Source: an uncultured Bacteroidales bacterium (GTDB taxonomy: Bacteria > Bacteroidota > Bacteroidia > Bacteroidales > P3). From it: a DNA stretch of 64,000 bases. Position 1 is the stretch's first letter. Each line of letters opens with the position of its first letter. Positions 42,832 to 51,514 of this stretch are shown here, in pieces. The stretch spans positions 61,580 to 125,579 of the forward strand of contig ONLW01000004.1 in NCBI GenBank assembly GCA_900318835.1. The letters are read 5' to 3'. A program made the position numbers and the translations under genes. Below the pieces are notes generated by a model, which saw only the letters and a list, made by a program, of their open reading frames with translations, ran no database searches and had not been told where the DNA came from.

Positions 42832-43035
42832 ATGAAGAAACGATATATAAAACCCACACTGGAGGCCTACTGCTACAGCCCCGAAGAGGGCTATGCCAAC
42901 ACGGTGGCACTGAAAGACAAGACGAAGGATTATATCCTTGTCGAAGGTACCGACGCGAGTTCACTGCTCGCCGCCGAGGAGGTGTCGGAATACACTGACG
43001 CCAGTGGCGAATGGACCACCGGTGAATGGGAATAA
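42832..43035 (+). CDS. small acidic protein (67 aa) coupled to the giant T9SS protein
   Basis: 67 aa. The ATG is one base after the stop of the 4525-aa gene, so translation is probably coupled. The N-terminus is basic (MKKRYIKPTLEAYCY), the middle contains YAN-TVALKDKTKDYILVEG and LLAAEEVSEY, and the C-terminus is acidic with two Gly-Glu-Trp motifs (GEWTTGEWE). There is no signal peptide or membrane helix. The layout (MKKxYIxP start, Leu-Leu-Ala segment, acidic aromatic tail) resembles short uncharacterised Bacteroidales proteins I have seen near exported proteins; that likeness is from memory. A role as export partner, regulator or peptide precursor is speculation. Confidence 0.7.
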   Translation: MKKRYIKPTLEAYCYSPEEGYANTVALKDKTKDYILVEGTDASSLLAAEEVSEYTDASGEWTTGEWE

Positions 43036-43095
43036 GCTTTAAGGTTTAATGAGGGGGGAGGCCCTATTAGGGGTAAGGTTAAGGGTGGAGGGGAG

Positions 43096-43123
43096 ATACC
43101 CTGCTGGGGGATTCCGTTTAATA
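43096..43123. repeat. solitary element-end sequence
   Basis: TACCCTGCTGGGGGATTCCG..., ending GTTTAATAG, matches the left terminal repeat of the element at 45626-45830 at about 23 of 28 positions. No partner end or internal palindrome is seen nearby. Confidence 0.6.
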
Positions 43124-43166
43124 GAAAGGAATCCTGATTTTAAAGATTAAAGTTATAAAAGAAATT

Positions 43167-45536
43167 ATGAGATATACTAAATGGCTGTGTGCGATGGGCT
43201 TGTTGCTGCTGGCGACGGCCTGCGAGAAGGAGATCCCAGTGAACGGGAACCTCAAGGATGTACAGTTCAACGCCACGATAGAGCCCCTCGAGGGTTCCGA
43301 CACCAAGGTCTACCTCTTTCAGGAGCAGTTCGTGCTCTGGGAACTGGGTGACCAGATCAGCATCGGCAGCGACCTGACCATCGCCGATGAGTCTCCTGCC
43401 GTGGGCGACCTTGTCAGCGCCTCTCCAGGCTCTGATTTCGAGAACTTCAACGGTGTTTTCCTCGCTCCCCTGCCCGAAAATTCGGGCAAGTTCCTCGGCC
43501 TGCACCCGGTGAGCAGCGGCAACCGTATCATAGGTTCGGGTGCCGGCAGTGCCGACTTCGCCGTCACCCTCGATATGCCTGCCGAGCAGCCCCGCCGTCC
43601 GGGTGAGAAGGAGGACCTCACCTTCGCCAAACAGGTCTATCCCATGGTGGCCTGGTATGGCGGCACATGGGATCCCGCCCACCCTACACCCTACAACCTC
43701 GACTTCCGCTCTCTCGGCTGCATCCTTCGTGTGCAGCTCTACAACGCCACTGCCTCTGCTGCCACCCTCAAGGACATCACCTTCACCTCGCGCTTAGGCA
43801 GCGGCTGCATGCAGCTCAGCGGCCCCTTTACCATCGGCAACTACAACATCCCCGAACCCTACCTCACCCCTAAGGCCTCTCCCTCGGCTGAAGAGCAGCA
43901 GGTAAAGCTTACCTTCGGTTCAGGACTGACGTTCAATACGAATGACCTCAAGACCTTCTATCTCGTCCTTCCGGCCATTGCCGGTGAGGGTGTCACCACC
44001 ACCTACAAGCTGACCATGGAGGTCAAGGCCGACGTGGGAGGAGATGAGAAGACTTTCTCCATGGACCTTACCGCCAAGACGCGCCGCAGAGGCGTCACCA
44101 ATATGCGGGCCGTGGGCGTCACCGACTGGACCTCCACCCCCCCCGACACCGTGGTAACCCTCGCCGGCAACGGTACCAAGGACCGCCCCTTCAAGGTCTA
44201 CACCATCGACGACCTTCTTTACCTCCGCAGCTGCTACAACGACACCACCCCCGGTACCCCGCGCACAATCAACAGGCAGCCCATCACGAAGGACACCTAC
44301 ATTCACCTCATGCGCACCGACATCGTCCTCACCACCGCCAACTGGAACTCCTCCTCCATTGAGAACTTCGCGGGCCATTTCGTCGATGCCTCCTCCAATG
44401 CCAGCCATGGCATCACCAACAACAGCAATATCCCCCTCTTTGAGGATATCACCTCCAAAGGTCATGTCGAGAACCTCGTCCTCAAAAGCGGTGCCAGCCT
44501 CTCCGGCAGTGCTTCTTTCCTCTCGCCGTTCTGCAATATCAACCGCGGTGAGATCAAGAACTGCCGCTTGAGTGGCACGGTCAGCGCCACCTATGCCGAC
44601 CTCGGCGGCATCGTGGGCCAGAACCTCGATGGTGGCACGATAAAGGGCTGCGCTTGCGAGGCGAATCTGTCGGTGTCCAGCGGCAAGCATATCGGCGGCA
44701 TCTGCCTCGATAACGCCAATGGTCTCGGCAACGAGAGTGTTGTTAGCGGCTGCTATGTCAGCGCGACCTCGGCCCTCACGATGACGGGCGCCGAGATTGG
44801 CGGTATCTGCCACGACAACCAGGGGACGGTGCAAGACTGCTACTTCTCCGCCACCATCAATGCCGGTGGCGACGCCAACTGGGGCGGCATAGTATACAAG
44901 AACAGCGCCACGGTTAGTAAGGTGGAGCACTGCTACCTCAACGGTTCCATCACCACCACGGGCACCGTGGGCGGCATCGTCCACACCGTCAGCAGCGGCA
45001 CCGTCGACTATTGTTGGCTGGCGAAATATGTGAAAGGGTCGCAGGCGGGTGGCATTGCCCACACCGTCAGCGGCGGCAAGGTTATCAATTGCTATACCGA
45101 CAACTCCGAGGCACAGATCCTTGTCGACGTCGGCAGCGGTACCCATATTGGCGGCGGCATCGTGGCCATCGTCAGTGGTGGCGAGGTGACGAACAGCTAT
45201 GTCTACACCCTTAATATCAACGGCTCCAGTGCTACTCTCGGCGGTTTCGTGGGGAGACTCACAGGTGGCATCATCAGCAACAGTTATGCCCAAGAGAGCC
45301 ATACCGGCAATTTCTACGGCAGCACCACCCTCAGTGGTACGGCTCTCACCACCACTCTCGGTGGCACGACTCCTTGTTACCTGATTGGTTATAGCCAGGA
45401 AGGTGTCTCCGATGTGGCCTCTCCTGGCAGTGGCTTGGCCTCCATCCTCACGGCCAACAAGCCATCAGGTGGCGCCTCCTGGTCCGGCATCCCGCCCACC
45501 CTCGACGCTTACGGGTCGACCAAGGGTAGGAAGTAA
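43167..45536 (+). CDS. GLUG-repeat surface lipoprotein (789 aa)
   Basis: 789 aa. A lipoprotein signal peptide with lipobox LLATAC places the lipidated Cys at residue 19, followed by EKEIP. Residues about 25-320 resemble the N-terminal part of Bacteroidales fimbrillin-like proteins (DTKVYLFQEQFVLWELGDQI), a loose resemblance. After about residue 330 the sequence turns into GLUG-type beta-helix units: GGIVGQNLDGGTIKGC, IGGICHDNQGTVQDC, GGIVHTVSSGTVDYC, GGIAHTVSGGKVINC, LGGFVGRLTGGIISNSY. There is no C-terminal sorting domain. It lies 131 bases after the 67-aa gene on the same strand with no clear promoter between, so it may be the last gene of the same unit. Outer-membrane anchoring is likely; binding partner unknown. 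Confidence 0.85.
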   Translation: MRYTKWLCAMGLLLLATACEKEIPVNGNLKDVQFNATIEPLEGSDTKVYLFQEQFVLWELGDQISIGSDLTIADESPAVGDLVSASPGSDFENFNGVFLAPLPENSGKFLGLHPVSSGNRIIGSGAGSADFAVTLDMPAEQPRRPGEKEDLTFAKQVYPMVAWYGGTWDPAHPTPYNLDFRSLGCILRVQLYNATASAATLKDITFTSRLGSGCMQLSGPFTIGNYNIPEPYLTPKASPSAEEQQVKLTFGSGLTFNTNDLKTFYLVLPAIAGEGVTTTYKLTMEVKADVGGDEKTFSMDLTAKTRRRGVTNMRAVGVTDWTSTPPDTVVTLAGNGTKDRPFKVYTIDDLLYLRSCYNDTTPGTPRTINRQPITKDTYIHLMRTDIVLTTANWNSSSIENFAGHFVDASSNASHGITNNSNIPLFEDITSKGHVENLVLKSGASLSGSASFLSPFCNINRGEIKNCRLSGTVSATYADLGGIVGQNLDGGTIKGCACEANLSVSSGKHIGGICLDNANGLGNESVVSGCYVSATSALTMTGAEIGGICHDNQGTVQDCYFSATINAGGDANWGGIVYKNSATVSKVEHCYLNGSITTTGTVGGIVHTVSSGTVDYCWLAKYVKGSQAGGIAHTVSGGKVINCYTDNSEAQILVDVGSGTHIGGGIVAIVSGGEVTNSYVYTLNINGSSATLGGFVGRLTGGIISNSYAQESHTGNFYGSTTLSGTALTTTLGGTTPCYLIGYSQEGVSDVASPGSGLASILTANKPSGGASWSGIPPTLDAYGSTKGRK

Positions 45537-45625
45537 GAGATATTTGTCTTCTCCTGTCCCCTCCTTCGGGAGGGGGGTAGGATACTCCGTAGAATAGGAT
45601 TTACCCCATCCCGATTCCCAACGTT

Positions 45626-45830
45626 TACCCCGTTAGGGGTTTTCGTTTAATAGCAGGTTGGTTTCAACACCCAACCATACCCTTACCAACTCCCTACCAA
45701 CTCCCTACCAACTCCTACCATGGTAGGAGTTGGTAGGGAGTTGGTAAGGTGTTAATAGGTGGTTATTAGCTTGTTAGTATAAATGACTTTTTTTCCGTTT
45801 TTCTATTGAACGGGAACCCCTGACGGGGTA
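45626..45830. repeat. 205-bp MITE-like element with terminal inverted repeats, copy D
   Basis: The left end (45626-45653, beginning TACCCCGTTAGGGG) and right end (45803-45830, CTATTGAACGGGAACCCC...) are inverted repeats of 28 bp with about four mismatches. The centre is a palindrome with perfect 26-bp arms meeting at CCATGG (45718-45723), built from 11-bp units CCAACTCCCTA. The internal sequence GGTGGTTATTAGCTTGTTAG also occurs in the copy at 52854-53057. No ORF is present. No clear target-site duplication is seen beyond a possible TA. Confidence 0.8.
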
Positions 45831-45849
45831 TAATTGTTCCCCCCATTCC

Positions 45850-45886
45850 GGCCCCTGCAGGGCCACCTCTTCCGGGGGGAGGGGAC
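45850..45886. repeat. double GC hairpin next to element D
   Basis: GGCCCCTGCAGGGCC (45850-45864) followed by an imperfect CCTCTTCC/GGGGGAGGGG hairpin and GGACGGTTTCCGCAT. The same pair, slightly varied, follows the second element at 53084-53117. Confidence 0.7.
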
Positions 45887-45993
45887 GGTTTCCGCATGCT
45901 GGTATTCAATGTCCCCTCCTGCAGGGATGGCTACTACATACCACTATCCACCGTCCCCTCTCTAAGGGAGGGGGTAGGGGGGGGGATGAATCT

Positions 45994-46308
45994 TTATAAT
46001 GTCTCTTTCAGTTCCGCCAAAAAGGAGCGGACCTCGGTAAGGTTTTTTATCACCTCCATCTTGGGGTCTTCGACGGGACGCTGGCGCATCTGCTCGCGGG
46101 CCCCCTCGAGGGTGTATCCGCAGTCGCGTGTGAGGTAATGGATGCGGCGCAACAGCTCGATGTCGTGCTCGGTGTAGCTGCGGCTTCCGCGGCGGTTCTT
46201 GGTGGGACGTATGCAGTCGAACTCCGTCTCCCAGAAACGCAGCACCGACGGCGCCACGTCTAGCATGGCCGCCACTTCGCCGATAGAGTAATAGAGCTTG
46301 TTTTCCAT
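45994..46308 (-). CDS. MerR-family transcriptional regulator
   Basis: 104 aa. The N-terminal winged-helix MerR DNA-binding domain is clear: YYSIGEVAAMLDVAPSVLRFWETEF, RGSRSYTEHDIELLRRIHYL and TLEGAREQMRQ. The short C-terminus (EVIKNLTEVRSFLAELKETL) is a dimerisation helix with no cysteines or effector domain, as in small Bacteroidota MerR proteins. The start at 46308 (MENKLYYSIGEV) is chosen because upstream in-frame sequence is the out-of-frame shadow of lptD. It lies 17 bases downstream of lptD on the same strand and is probably cotranscribed. Target unknown. Confidence 0.88.
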   Translation of the reverse strand: MENKLYYSIGEVAAMLDVAPSVLRFWETEFDCIRPTKNRRGSRSYTEHDIELLRRIHYLTRDCGYTLEGAREQMRQRPVEDPKMEVIKNLTEVRSFLAELKETL

Positions 46309-46325
46309 GGGGATTATGGGTTTGA

Positions 46326-49010
46326 TTAATAGGAGTAGTAACCGTTGTTTTCCTGGTAGTGCTGGCGCTTCTCGTATTTCACGTCGCGGAGGGCGTCGGC
46401 TTTGATGTTGATTTGGAAGAACCAGCTGCGGTAGTAACCGAAGGGCACCCAGGAGAAGCGCATCTCCCAGCAGTGCAGGTCGCGGTAGATGTCGACGGTG
46501 GTGTAGGACCATCCCTTGTTGACGAAGTCGTAGCCCGTGGTGGCGGCGATGCGCCAGTTCTTGGTGAGGCTGATGTTGCCCGATAGGCTGATGCTGCGGG
46601 TGGTCTGGCTGTTGAAGTCCATGATGCTGGCCACAAAGGTGTTGACGTAGGAGAAGTTGTAGTTGATGCTGAGGTTCCAGGGCACGGAGAAGTCGTAGTA
46701 GCCGCCGGTCATGAGCACGGGGTTATAGTTGTAGGGGGTCTGGAGGATGGCGGTGGTGGGCTTGCCCTGGCTTTTGTCGCCGTCGGACTTGAAGGTGTTG
46801 TCGTTGAGACTGAAGGAGAGCTGGGCGCTCCAGTTGGAGCTTTCTTTACGGAAGAGGCGGCGTTCGCGTTCCCAGAGGAACTCGTCGTGGATTCGGCCGA
46901 GGGAGTCGATGACGTAGGGGCTGAAAGAGCCGCTGTAGTTGAGCACCAGGGAGCGGAAGAGGGTGGTGCGGCCGCTGATGGAGAGGGCCGAGAGCTTGAT
47001 GGAATCCTTGGCGAAGTCGTAGCTCATGGAGAGCGAGAGGTTTTCTATCAGGGCAATCTTCTTGACCTCGGCGGTGGTGTCGAAAGGGTTTTGCCACTTG
47101 ACCTCGAGGTTGTTGCCTATGGAGCCGCGGAGGGCACCGCTGAGGCCGTCGGGCGGGCCGCCGTAGAGGCAGTTCTGGAAGATGGAATAGCGATGGATGT
47201 TGCCGTTATTGTCGGTGTAGGACTTCCACCATCCGAGACTCTCGGCACCGAAGTCGGGGTGGTAGTTGAAGGAGAGGGAGGGGTTGATGACGTGGCGCAG
47301 GGCCTTCAAAGGGCCGTGTTTGAACTGGAACATGCCGTAGATGCGGGTGTTGAGCGAGGAGTTGATGTTGAAGTCGCGGTTGGAGCGGAATCCCTGGACG
47401 GTGTCGGTGACCACGCTGTTGGTAGCGGCATCGAAGTCCCTGCGGATGGTGCTCCAGTGCCACCGTTCGTTGTAGGTCAGCGAGTTGGTCCAGGTGAAGA
47501 ATTTCAGCACCTTGACTGACGAGGAGATGGGGATGGAGTGGGAGATGCCGTACTGCATGCGGTCAAGGGTCTGGTGGGTGAAGAGCTCGGTGTCGATGGC
47601 GTTGATGTTGTTCTCGGCATTGAAGACGTAGGAGAGCGAGATGTTCTCATACCAGCGGTAGCCGCCCACGGGGTTGCTGCGCCGCAGGGGGTAGATGGTG
47701 ATGGAGGAGAGCGACACGGAGGGCAGCTTGATGTTCATCATGCCGGTCTGGGTGTTGTAGCTTTCGCGGGCTGAGGCGGAAAGGTTGAAGTAGGAACCCA
47801 ACTTGGAGGAGAAGTTGATGGAGGAGGTGGTGGTGGAATTGAAGTAGTCGTTGCGGTTGGTAGTGTTTTTGTTGTAATTGCGGCTCTGCAGGTTGACATC
47901 GGCCGAGAAGCGGGAGTAGGGATTTGCCTTGGGGTCCTGATCGTGGCGCCAGGTGAACTTGAAGTCGGTAAAGGAGTTGTAGCTGTTGCTGTCGCCGTAG
48001 ATACCTTCGTGGGTGATGCCGTAGCGGGCGTCGAAGGAGCCTTTGTATTTGTAACGCTTGTAGTAGTTGCTCTTGGCCTCGGCGGCCCAGCTGAGGTTGG
48101 TGTAGATGTCGCCTAGGAGCGAGAGGTCCCAGTTGTCGCCCAGAGCGAAGTAGTAGCCGCCGTCCTTGAGGTAGTATCCGCGGTAGTTCTGCCAGCCGTA
48201 GGAGGGGAAGAGGATGCCCGAGGTGCGGCTCTTGGTGATGGGGAAGTAGGCGAAGGGCACCACCACGGGGGTGGGCACGTCCTCGATGGATATCCATGCT
48301 GGTCCGGTGACGATTTTCTCGCCGGCGATGAGTTTCGATTTGGTGAAGTTGATGGCGAAGTGGGGATGGGCGTAGTTGCAGGTGGTGTACTGTCCGCCGC
48401 TGAGGTACATCACAGAGTCGTTGATTTTTTTCACCTTCTGCCCGTGAAGGAAACCCTCGCCCTCCTGGGTGATGACGCCGTGGATGATGCCTTTCTTGGT
48501 GTCGTAGTTGAAGGTGATGGTGTCGGCGTGGTAGTCGGTGCCGTCCTGGCGGAAGAAGGGACGGCCGACGACGTTGTTGGCGGTGTCGAGGGTGCCGTGG
48601 GCATGGAGGGTGTGGCGCTCGAAGTCCACCTCCACGCGGTCGGCCTTCAGAAGCATGCTGTCGTAGTCGATGGAACCCTCGGAGTAGAGATAGGCCCGGC
48701 GTGTGGTGAGGTCCATGGCCACCGAGTCTTTGGCACTGTATTGCACGACATGGTCAACGCCTCCTTTCGACACCCTCATGAGAGTGTCGATATCGCTCTG
48801 AGCCAAGGCGGGGTAGGAGAGGAGGAAGAGGAGGAGAAGGAGCGTCTTTAGGGCCACCCAGACGTGTTGCACCACCCCTTTTCGAAGGAGGAGACGGGTA
48901 GTGCCGTCGTTGTCTCTTGGGGCTGCGCAACCGTCCCCTCCCGCTGGGAGGAGTGCCCGTAGGGCAGGGTGGAGATGTCCTGTCAATCCTATGTTTTTTC
49001 CTCTTTTCAA
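46326..49010 (-). CDS. lptD: LptD-like LPS-assembly outer-membrane protein
   Basis: Up to 894 aa. After a signal peptide (LLLLLFLLSYPALA|QSDID) comes an OstA-like N-terminal region (RAYLYSEGSIDYDSMLLKADRVEVDF, VIGR/VVGRPFF, GVITQEGEGFLHGQKV), then a long beta-barrel rich in alternating aromatic strands and ending in HYQENNGYYSY. This fits the putative LptD proteins of Bacteroidota that insert LPS into the outer leaflet. The start is uncertain: the only nearby ATG (49010) puts 45 residues before the hydrophobic core, and that stretch coincides with an intergenic GC hairpin; a GTG at 48872 would give a normal signal peptide. A minus-strand -7 box lies at 49074-49081. merR follows 17 bases downstream. 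Confidence 0.88.
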   Translation of the reverse strand: MKRGKNIGLTGHLHPALRALLPAGGDGCAAPRDNDGTTRLLLRKGVVQHVWVALKTLLLLLFLLSYPALAQSDIDTLMRVSKGGVDHVVQYSAKDSVAMDLTTRRAYLYSEGSIDYDSMLLKADRVEVDFERHTLHAHGTLDTANNVVGRPFFRQDGTDYHADTITFNYDTKKGIIHGVITQEGEGFLHGQKVKKINDSVMYLSGGQYTTCNYAHPHFAINFTKSKLIAGEKIVTGPAWISIEDVPTPVVVPFAYFPITKSRTSGILFPSYGWQNYRGYYLKDGGYYFALGDNWDLSLLGDIYTNLSWAAEAKSNYYKRYKYKGSFDARYGITHEGIYGDSNSYNSFTDFKFTWRHDQDPKANPYSRFSADVNLQSRNYNKNTTNRNDYFNSTTTSSINFSSKLGSYFNLSASARESYNTQTGMMNIKLPSVSLSSITIYPLRRSNPVGGYRWYENISLSYVFNAENNINAIDTELFTHQTLDRMQYGISHSIPISSSVKVLKFFTWTNSLTYNERWHWSTIRRDFDAATNSVVTDTVQGFRSNRDFNINSSLNTRIYGMFQFKHGPLKALRHVINPSLSFNYHPDFGAESLGWWKSYTDNNGNIHRYSIFQNCLYGGPPDGLSGALRGSIGNNLEVKWQNPFDTTAEVKKIALIENLSLSMSYDFAKDSIKLSALSISGRTTLFRSLVLNYSGSFSPYVIDSLGRIHDEFLWERERRLFRKESSNWSAQLSFSLNDNTFKSDGDKSQGKPTTAILQTPYNYNPVLMTGGYYDFSVPWNLSINYNFSYVNTFVASIMDFNSQTTRSISLSGNISLTKNWRIAATTGYDFVNKGWSYTTVDIYRDLHCWEMRFSWVPFGYYRSWFFQINIKADALRDVKYEKRQHYQENNGYYSY
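48935..48990. repeat. GC hairpin overlapping the presumed lptD N-terminus
   Basis: GTCCCCTCCCGCTGGGAGGA and the following GCCCGTAGGGCAGGGTGG belong to the same family as the intergenic hairpins near 45557 and 53100. Its presence suggests this stretch is leader sequence and not coding. Confidence 0.5.
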
Positions 49011-49052
49011 CCCCCTGTTAAAACTTAATTTTTATCATTCAAAAATTCTTCT

Positions 49053-49060
49053 TATCTTTG
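49053..49060 (+). promoter_or_regulatory. -7 box of the amidase operon
   Basis: TATCTTTG followed by C. It lies inside an inverted repeat, ATCTTTGCA (49054-49062) with TGCAAAGAT (49072-49080), so a mirrored -7 box for lptD is on the other strand. Transcription would start near 49067, which excludes the TTG at 49058 as a start. Confidence 0.65.
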
Positions 49061-49073
49061 CATTTTCGATTTG

Positions 49074-49081
49074 CAAAGATA
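49074..49081 (-). promoter_or_regulatory. -7 box of lptD (mirror of the amidase box)
   Basis: TATCTTTG on the minus strand. Its last bases lie 13 bases from the end of the plus-strand box, so the two polymerases would compete for the same DNA. No good -33 box is seen on either side. Confidence 0.55.
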
Positions 49082-49126
49082 AAATTATTTATGCAATTGA
49101 AAAAATATAAAAATATTAAACTGGAA

Positions 49127-50818
49127 ATGAGACGCTTATTAGTCCTGTTTATTGGAATAACCCTCTTTTCGGCACCTGTTTTTTCGCAAAAAAAAGAGGT
49201 TTACAAAGTGCAGACGGTGGTCATCGACCCCGGCCATGGCGGTGCCAAACCCGGAGCCATAGGCAGCCGGACATCGGAGAAGACCATCGTCCTCTCCATC
49301 GCCAAGAAATTCGGCAAGCTCATCGCCGACAACTATCCCGACGTGAAGGTCATCTACACCCGCACCACCGACGTCGATATCTCGCTGGCCGAGCGTGCCC
49401 ATATCGCCAACCGTAACAAGGCCGACCTCTTCGTCTCAGTCCATGCCAACTCGCATCCCACCAGTACGCCCACGGGCGTTGAGACCTTCGTGATGGGTCT
49501 CTCCGAGAGCCGTGCCAACCTTGAAGTGGCCAAGAAGGAGAATGCCGACATACTGCTCGAGGCTGACTACAAGGACAACGAGGCCTACAAGGGCTTCGAT
49601 CCCAATGCTCCCGAAAGCTTTGTGATGCTCGCCATGTACCAGAACGCTTTCATTGACAAGAGCCTCAACTTTGCCCAAGCCATCCAGAACCAGTATAAGA
49701 AGAATCTCAAGACCATCAACCGCGGTGTGAAGCAGGCCGAGCTCTTTGTGCTCTACAAGACCACCTGTCCCTCGGTACTCACCGAGGTGGGCTTCATCAG
49801 CAATCCCGCCGAGGAGGCTTTCATGATGAGCGACGAAGGCCAGGCCAAGATAGCCGTGAGTCTCTTCAACGCCTTCATGAACTTCAAGGCCACGGAGGAG
49901 GGCACCAACAAGATTGCCAACCCCAAGATTGACATTCCCAGCTATGTCGACCCTGCCAAGGCCGTCGTTCCTGAACCGGAGCCTGTGGTAGAGACCCCTG
50001 TCGTCGACACTCCCGCTGTTGCCGTTGTGGCCCCGGCCGAGCGTCCTGTGCCCAAGGTCGAGTTGGCTCCCCGTATGGAGTTGGCCCCTGAGTCTGTGGC
50101 GCCTGTCGTTGAGGTGCCGACAGTCGAGCCTGTTGCTCCCGAACCCGCCAAAGCGGAGTCGGCTCCCGCCCCTCAGCCCCAACCTGAGTCTACTCTGGCG
50201 GCTCCCAAGAACACCGCCGTCAGCGCCACTGAGTACTTCACCGTCCAGTTCCTTACCTCCGACAAGGAACTGCGTGAGGATGACCCTGCTCTCAAAGGCA
50301 TAGAGAACGCCATGATGACCCGCAACGGGAATCTCTACTGCTACTCCGTGGGGCGCTTCGCCACCTTCACAGAGGCCGACGAATACTGCGCCGAGGTGAG
50401 GAAGAACACCCCCTTCAAGGACGCCTGGGCCGTGCGTCGCGTGGTGGCTGAGCCAGCCAGTGCTCCTAGTGCCTCTAGTATTTCTAGTACCTCTAGTACT
50501 TCTAGTGCTACTGGCAATGCTAAGTCTGCGGCTAAGTCTGCTGCTCCCGCCAAGCCTCCTGTGGCGGCGCCCAAGGGCACCGTTTACCGCATCCAGTTCT
50601 GCTCTTCCACGCGCCTGATGAAGGCCGGCGACCCCGACCTTCAGGGCATCAAGGACATCTACCATGTGAAGAATGGCAAGTTCTACATCTACTCCTGCGG
50701 TAACTATACCTCGCTGGCCGAGGCCCGCAAGCGTCTGGCCACCATCAAGAAAACCACCCCCTTCAAGGATGCCTTCATTTATGGCATCAAGAATGGGAAA
50801 AGATTTAATGTGGAATAA
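49127..50818 (+). CDS. N-acetylmuramoyl-L-alanine amidase with two SPOR-like repeats
   Basis: 563 aa. Signal peptide MRRLLVLFIGITLFSAPVFS. The amidase_3 domain spans about residues 28-245 with zinc ligands and catalytic residues in VVIDPGHGGAKPGAIG, the Glu of RTSEKTIVLSIAKK, FVSVHANSH and LTEVGFISNPAEE. A Pro/Ala/Val-rich linker (about 260-360) leads to two related SPOR-like modules (YFTVQFLTSDKELREDDPAL, VYRIQFCSSTRLMKAGDPDL), each ending in a conserved TPFKDA. The enzyme would cleave peptide from glycan in the periplasm, and SPOR domains usually recruit such enzymes to denuded glycan at the septum. ATG at 49091 is an alternative start. It heads an operon with gldA, pyrF and a membrane protein. 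Confidence 0.9.
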   Translation: MRRLLVLFIGITLFSAPVFSQKKEVYKVQTVVIDPGHGGAKPGAIGSRTSEKTIVLSIAKKFGKLIADNYPDVKVIYTRTTDVDISLAERAHIANRNKADLFVSVHANSHPTSTPTGVETFVMGLSESRANLEVAKKENADILLEADYKDNEAYKGFDPNAPESFVMLAMYQNAFIDKSLNFAQAIQNQYKKNLKTINRGVKQAELFVLYKTTCPSVLTEVGFISNPAEEAFMMSDEGQAKIAVSLFNAFMNFKATEEGTNKIANPKIDIPSYVDPAKAVVPEPEPVVETPVVDTPAVAVVAPAERPVPKVELAPRMELAPESVAPVVEVPTVEPVAPEPAKAESAPAPQPQPESTLAAPKNTAVSATEYFTVQFLTSDKELREDDPALKGIENAMMTRNGNLYCYSVGRFATFTEADEYCAEVRKNTPFKDAWAVRRVVAEPASAPSASSISSTSSTSSATGNAKSAAKSAAPAKPPVAAPKGTVYRIQFCSSTRLMKAGDPDLQGIKDIYHVKNGKFYIYSCGNYTSLAEARKRLATIKKTTPFKDAFIYGIKNGKRFNVE

Positions 50819-50821
50819 TTT

Positions 50822-51514
50822 ATGATAGAAATCAAAGATATTACCAAGACTTTCGGTCCGCAGACAGCTGTGGACCATGTGACTTTCAGTGTCAAGAAAG
50901 GCGAGATTGTGGGCTTGCTGGGCCCCAACGGCGCCGGCAAGTCGACGCTCATGAAGATTATCACCTGCTTCATCCCGCCCACCGAGGGCGAACTCACCGT
51001 CTGTGGCCACAGCATCTACGACGAAGCCCTCGAGGTGCGCCGCCACATAGGCTACCTCCCCGAGCTCAACCCTCTCTACCCAGACATGTATGTGCGCGAA
51101 TACCTGCGCTTTGCCGCGGGCCTGAGTGGTTTGAAGAACGGTGCTGAGAAGGCCGACGAGATGATAGAGGTTACCGGCCTCAGCCCTGAGGCACACAAGA
51201 AGATAGGGCAGCTCTCCAAAGGCTACCGTCAGCGTGTGGGTCTGGCCCAGGCTCTTATTCACGACCCTGAGGTGCTTATCCTCGACGAGCCCACCACCGG
51301 CCTCGACCCCAACCAGTTGGAGTTCATTCGCGACCTCATCCGCCGCAGTGGCAAGGACAAGGCCGTGCTCCTCTCCACCCACATCATGCAGGAGGTTGAG
51401 GCCATGTGCTCCCGCGCCATCGTCATCAACCACGGCCGCATCGTCGCCGATGAGGACATGAACGGCATGAACGCCAAGAAATTAACGGAACAGTTCCATA
51501 AATTAACCGAATGA
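50822..51514 (+). CDS. gldA: ABC transporter ATP-binding protein, GldA-like
   Basis: 230 aa. Walker [11 protein letters not shown]-loop-equivalent region [11 protein letters not shown], signature [15 protein letters not shown], Walker [14 protein letters not shown] and the switch His in [13 protein letters not shown] are all present. The short ATPase without the long C-terminal extension resembles GldA, the ATPase of the gliding-associated GldAFG transporter of Bacteroidota; many non-gliding members keep it. It begins three bases after the amidase stop. No permease gene (gldF, gldG) is in the operon, so its partner must be elsewhere. The GldA label is by resemblance. Confidence 0.8.
   Translation: MIEIKDITKTFGPQTAVDHVTFSVKKGEIVGLLGPNGAGKSTLMKIITCFIPPTEGELTVCGHSIYDEALEVRRHIGYLPELNPLYPDMYVREYLRFAAGLSGLKNGAEKADEMIEVTGLSPEAHKKIGQLSKGYRQRVGLAQALIHDPEVLILDEPTTGLDPNQLEFIRDLIRRSGKDKAVLLSTHIMQEVEAMCSRAIVINHGRIVADEDMNGMNAKKLTEQFHKLTE

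Larger units (their letters stand above)
45537..45993. other. convergent intergenic region with repeats
   Basis: 457 bp between convergent genes. It holds a hairpin (GTCCCCTCC-TTC-GGGAGGGG, about 45557-45577), a complete 205-bp element with terminal inverted repeats (45626-45830), a double GC hairpin (45850-45886), and two more hairpins near 45920 and 45955-45978, ending in a G9 tract (45977-45985). No gene is supported. Confidence 0.75.
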
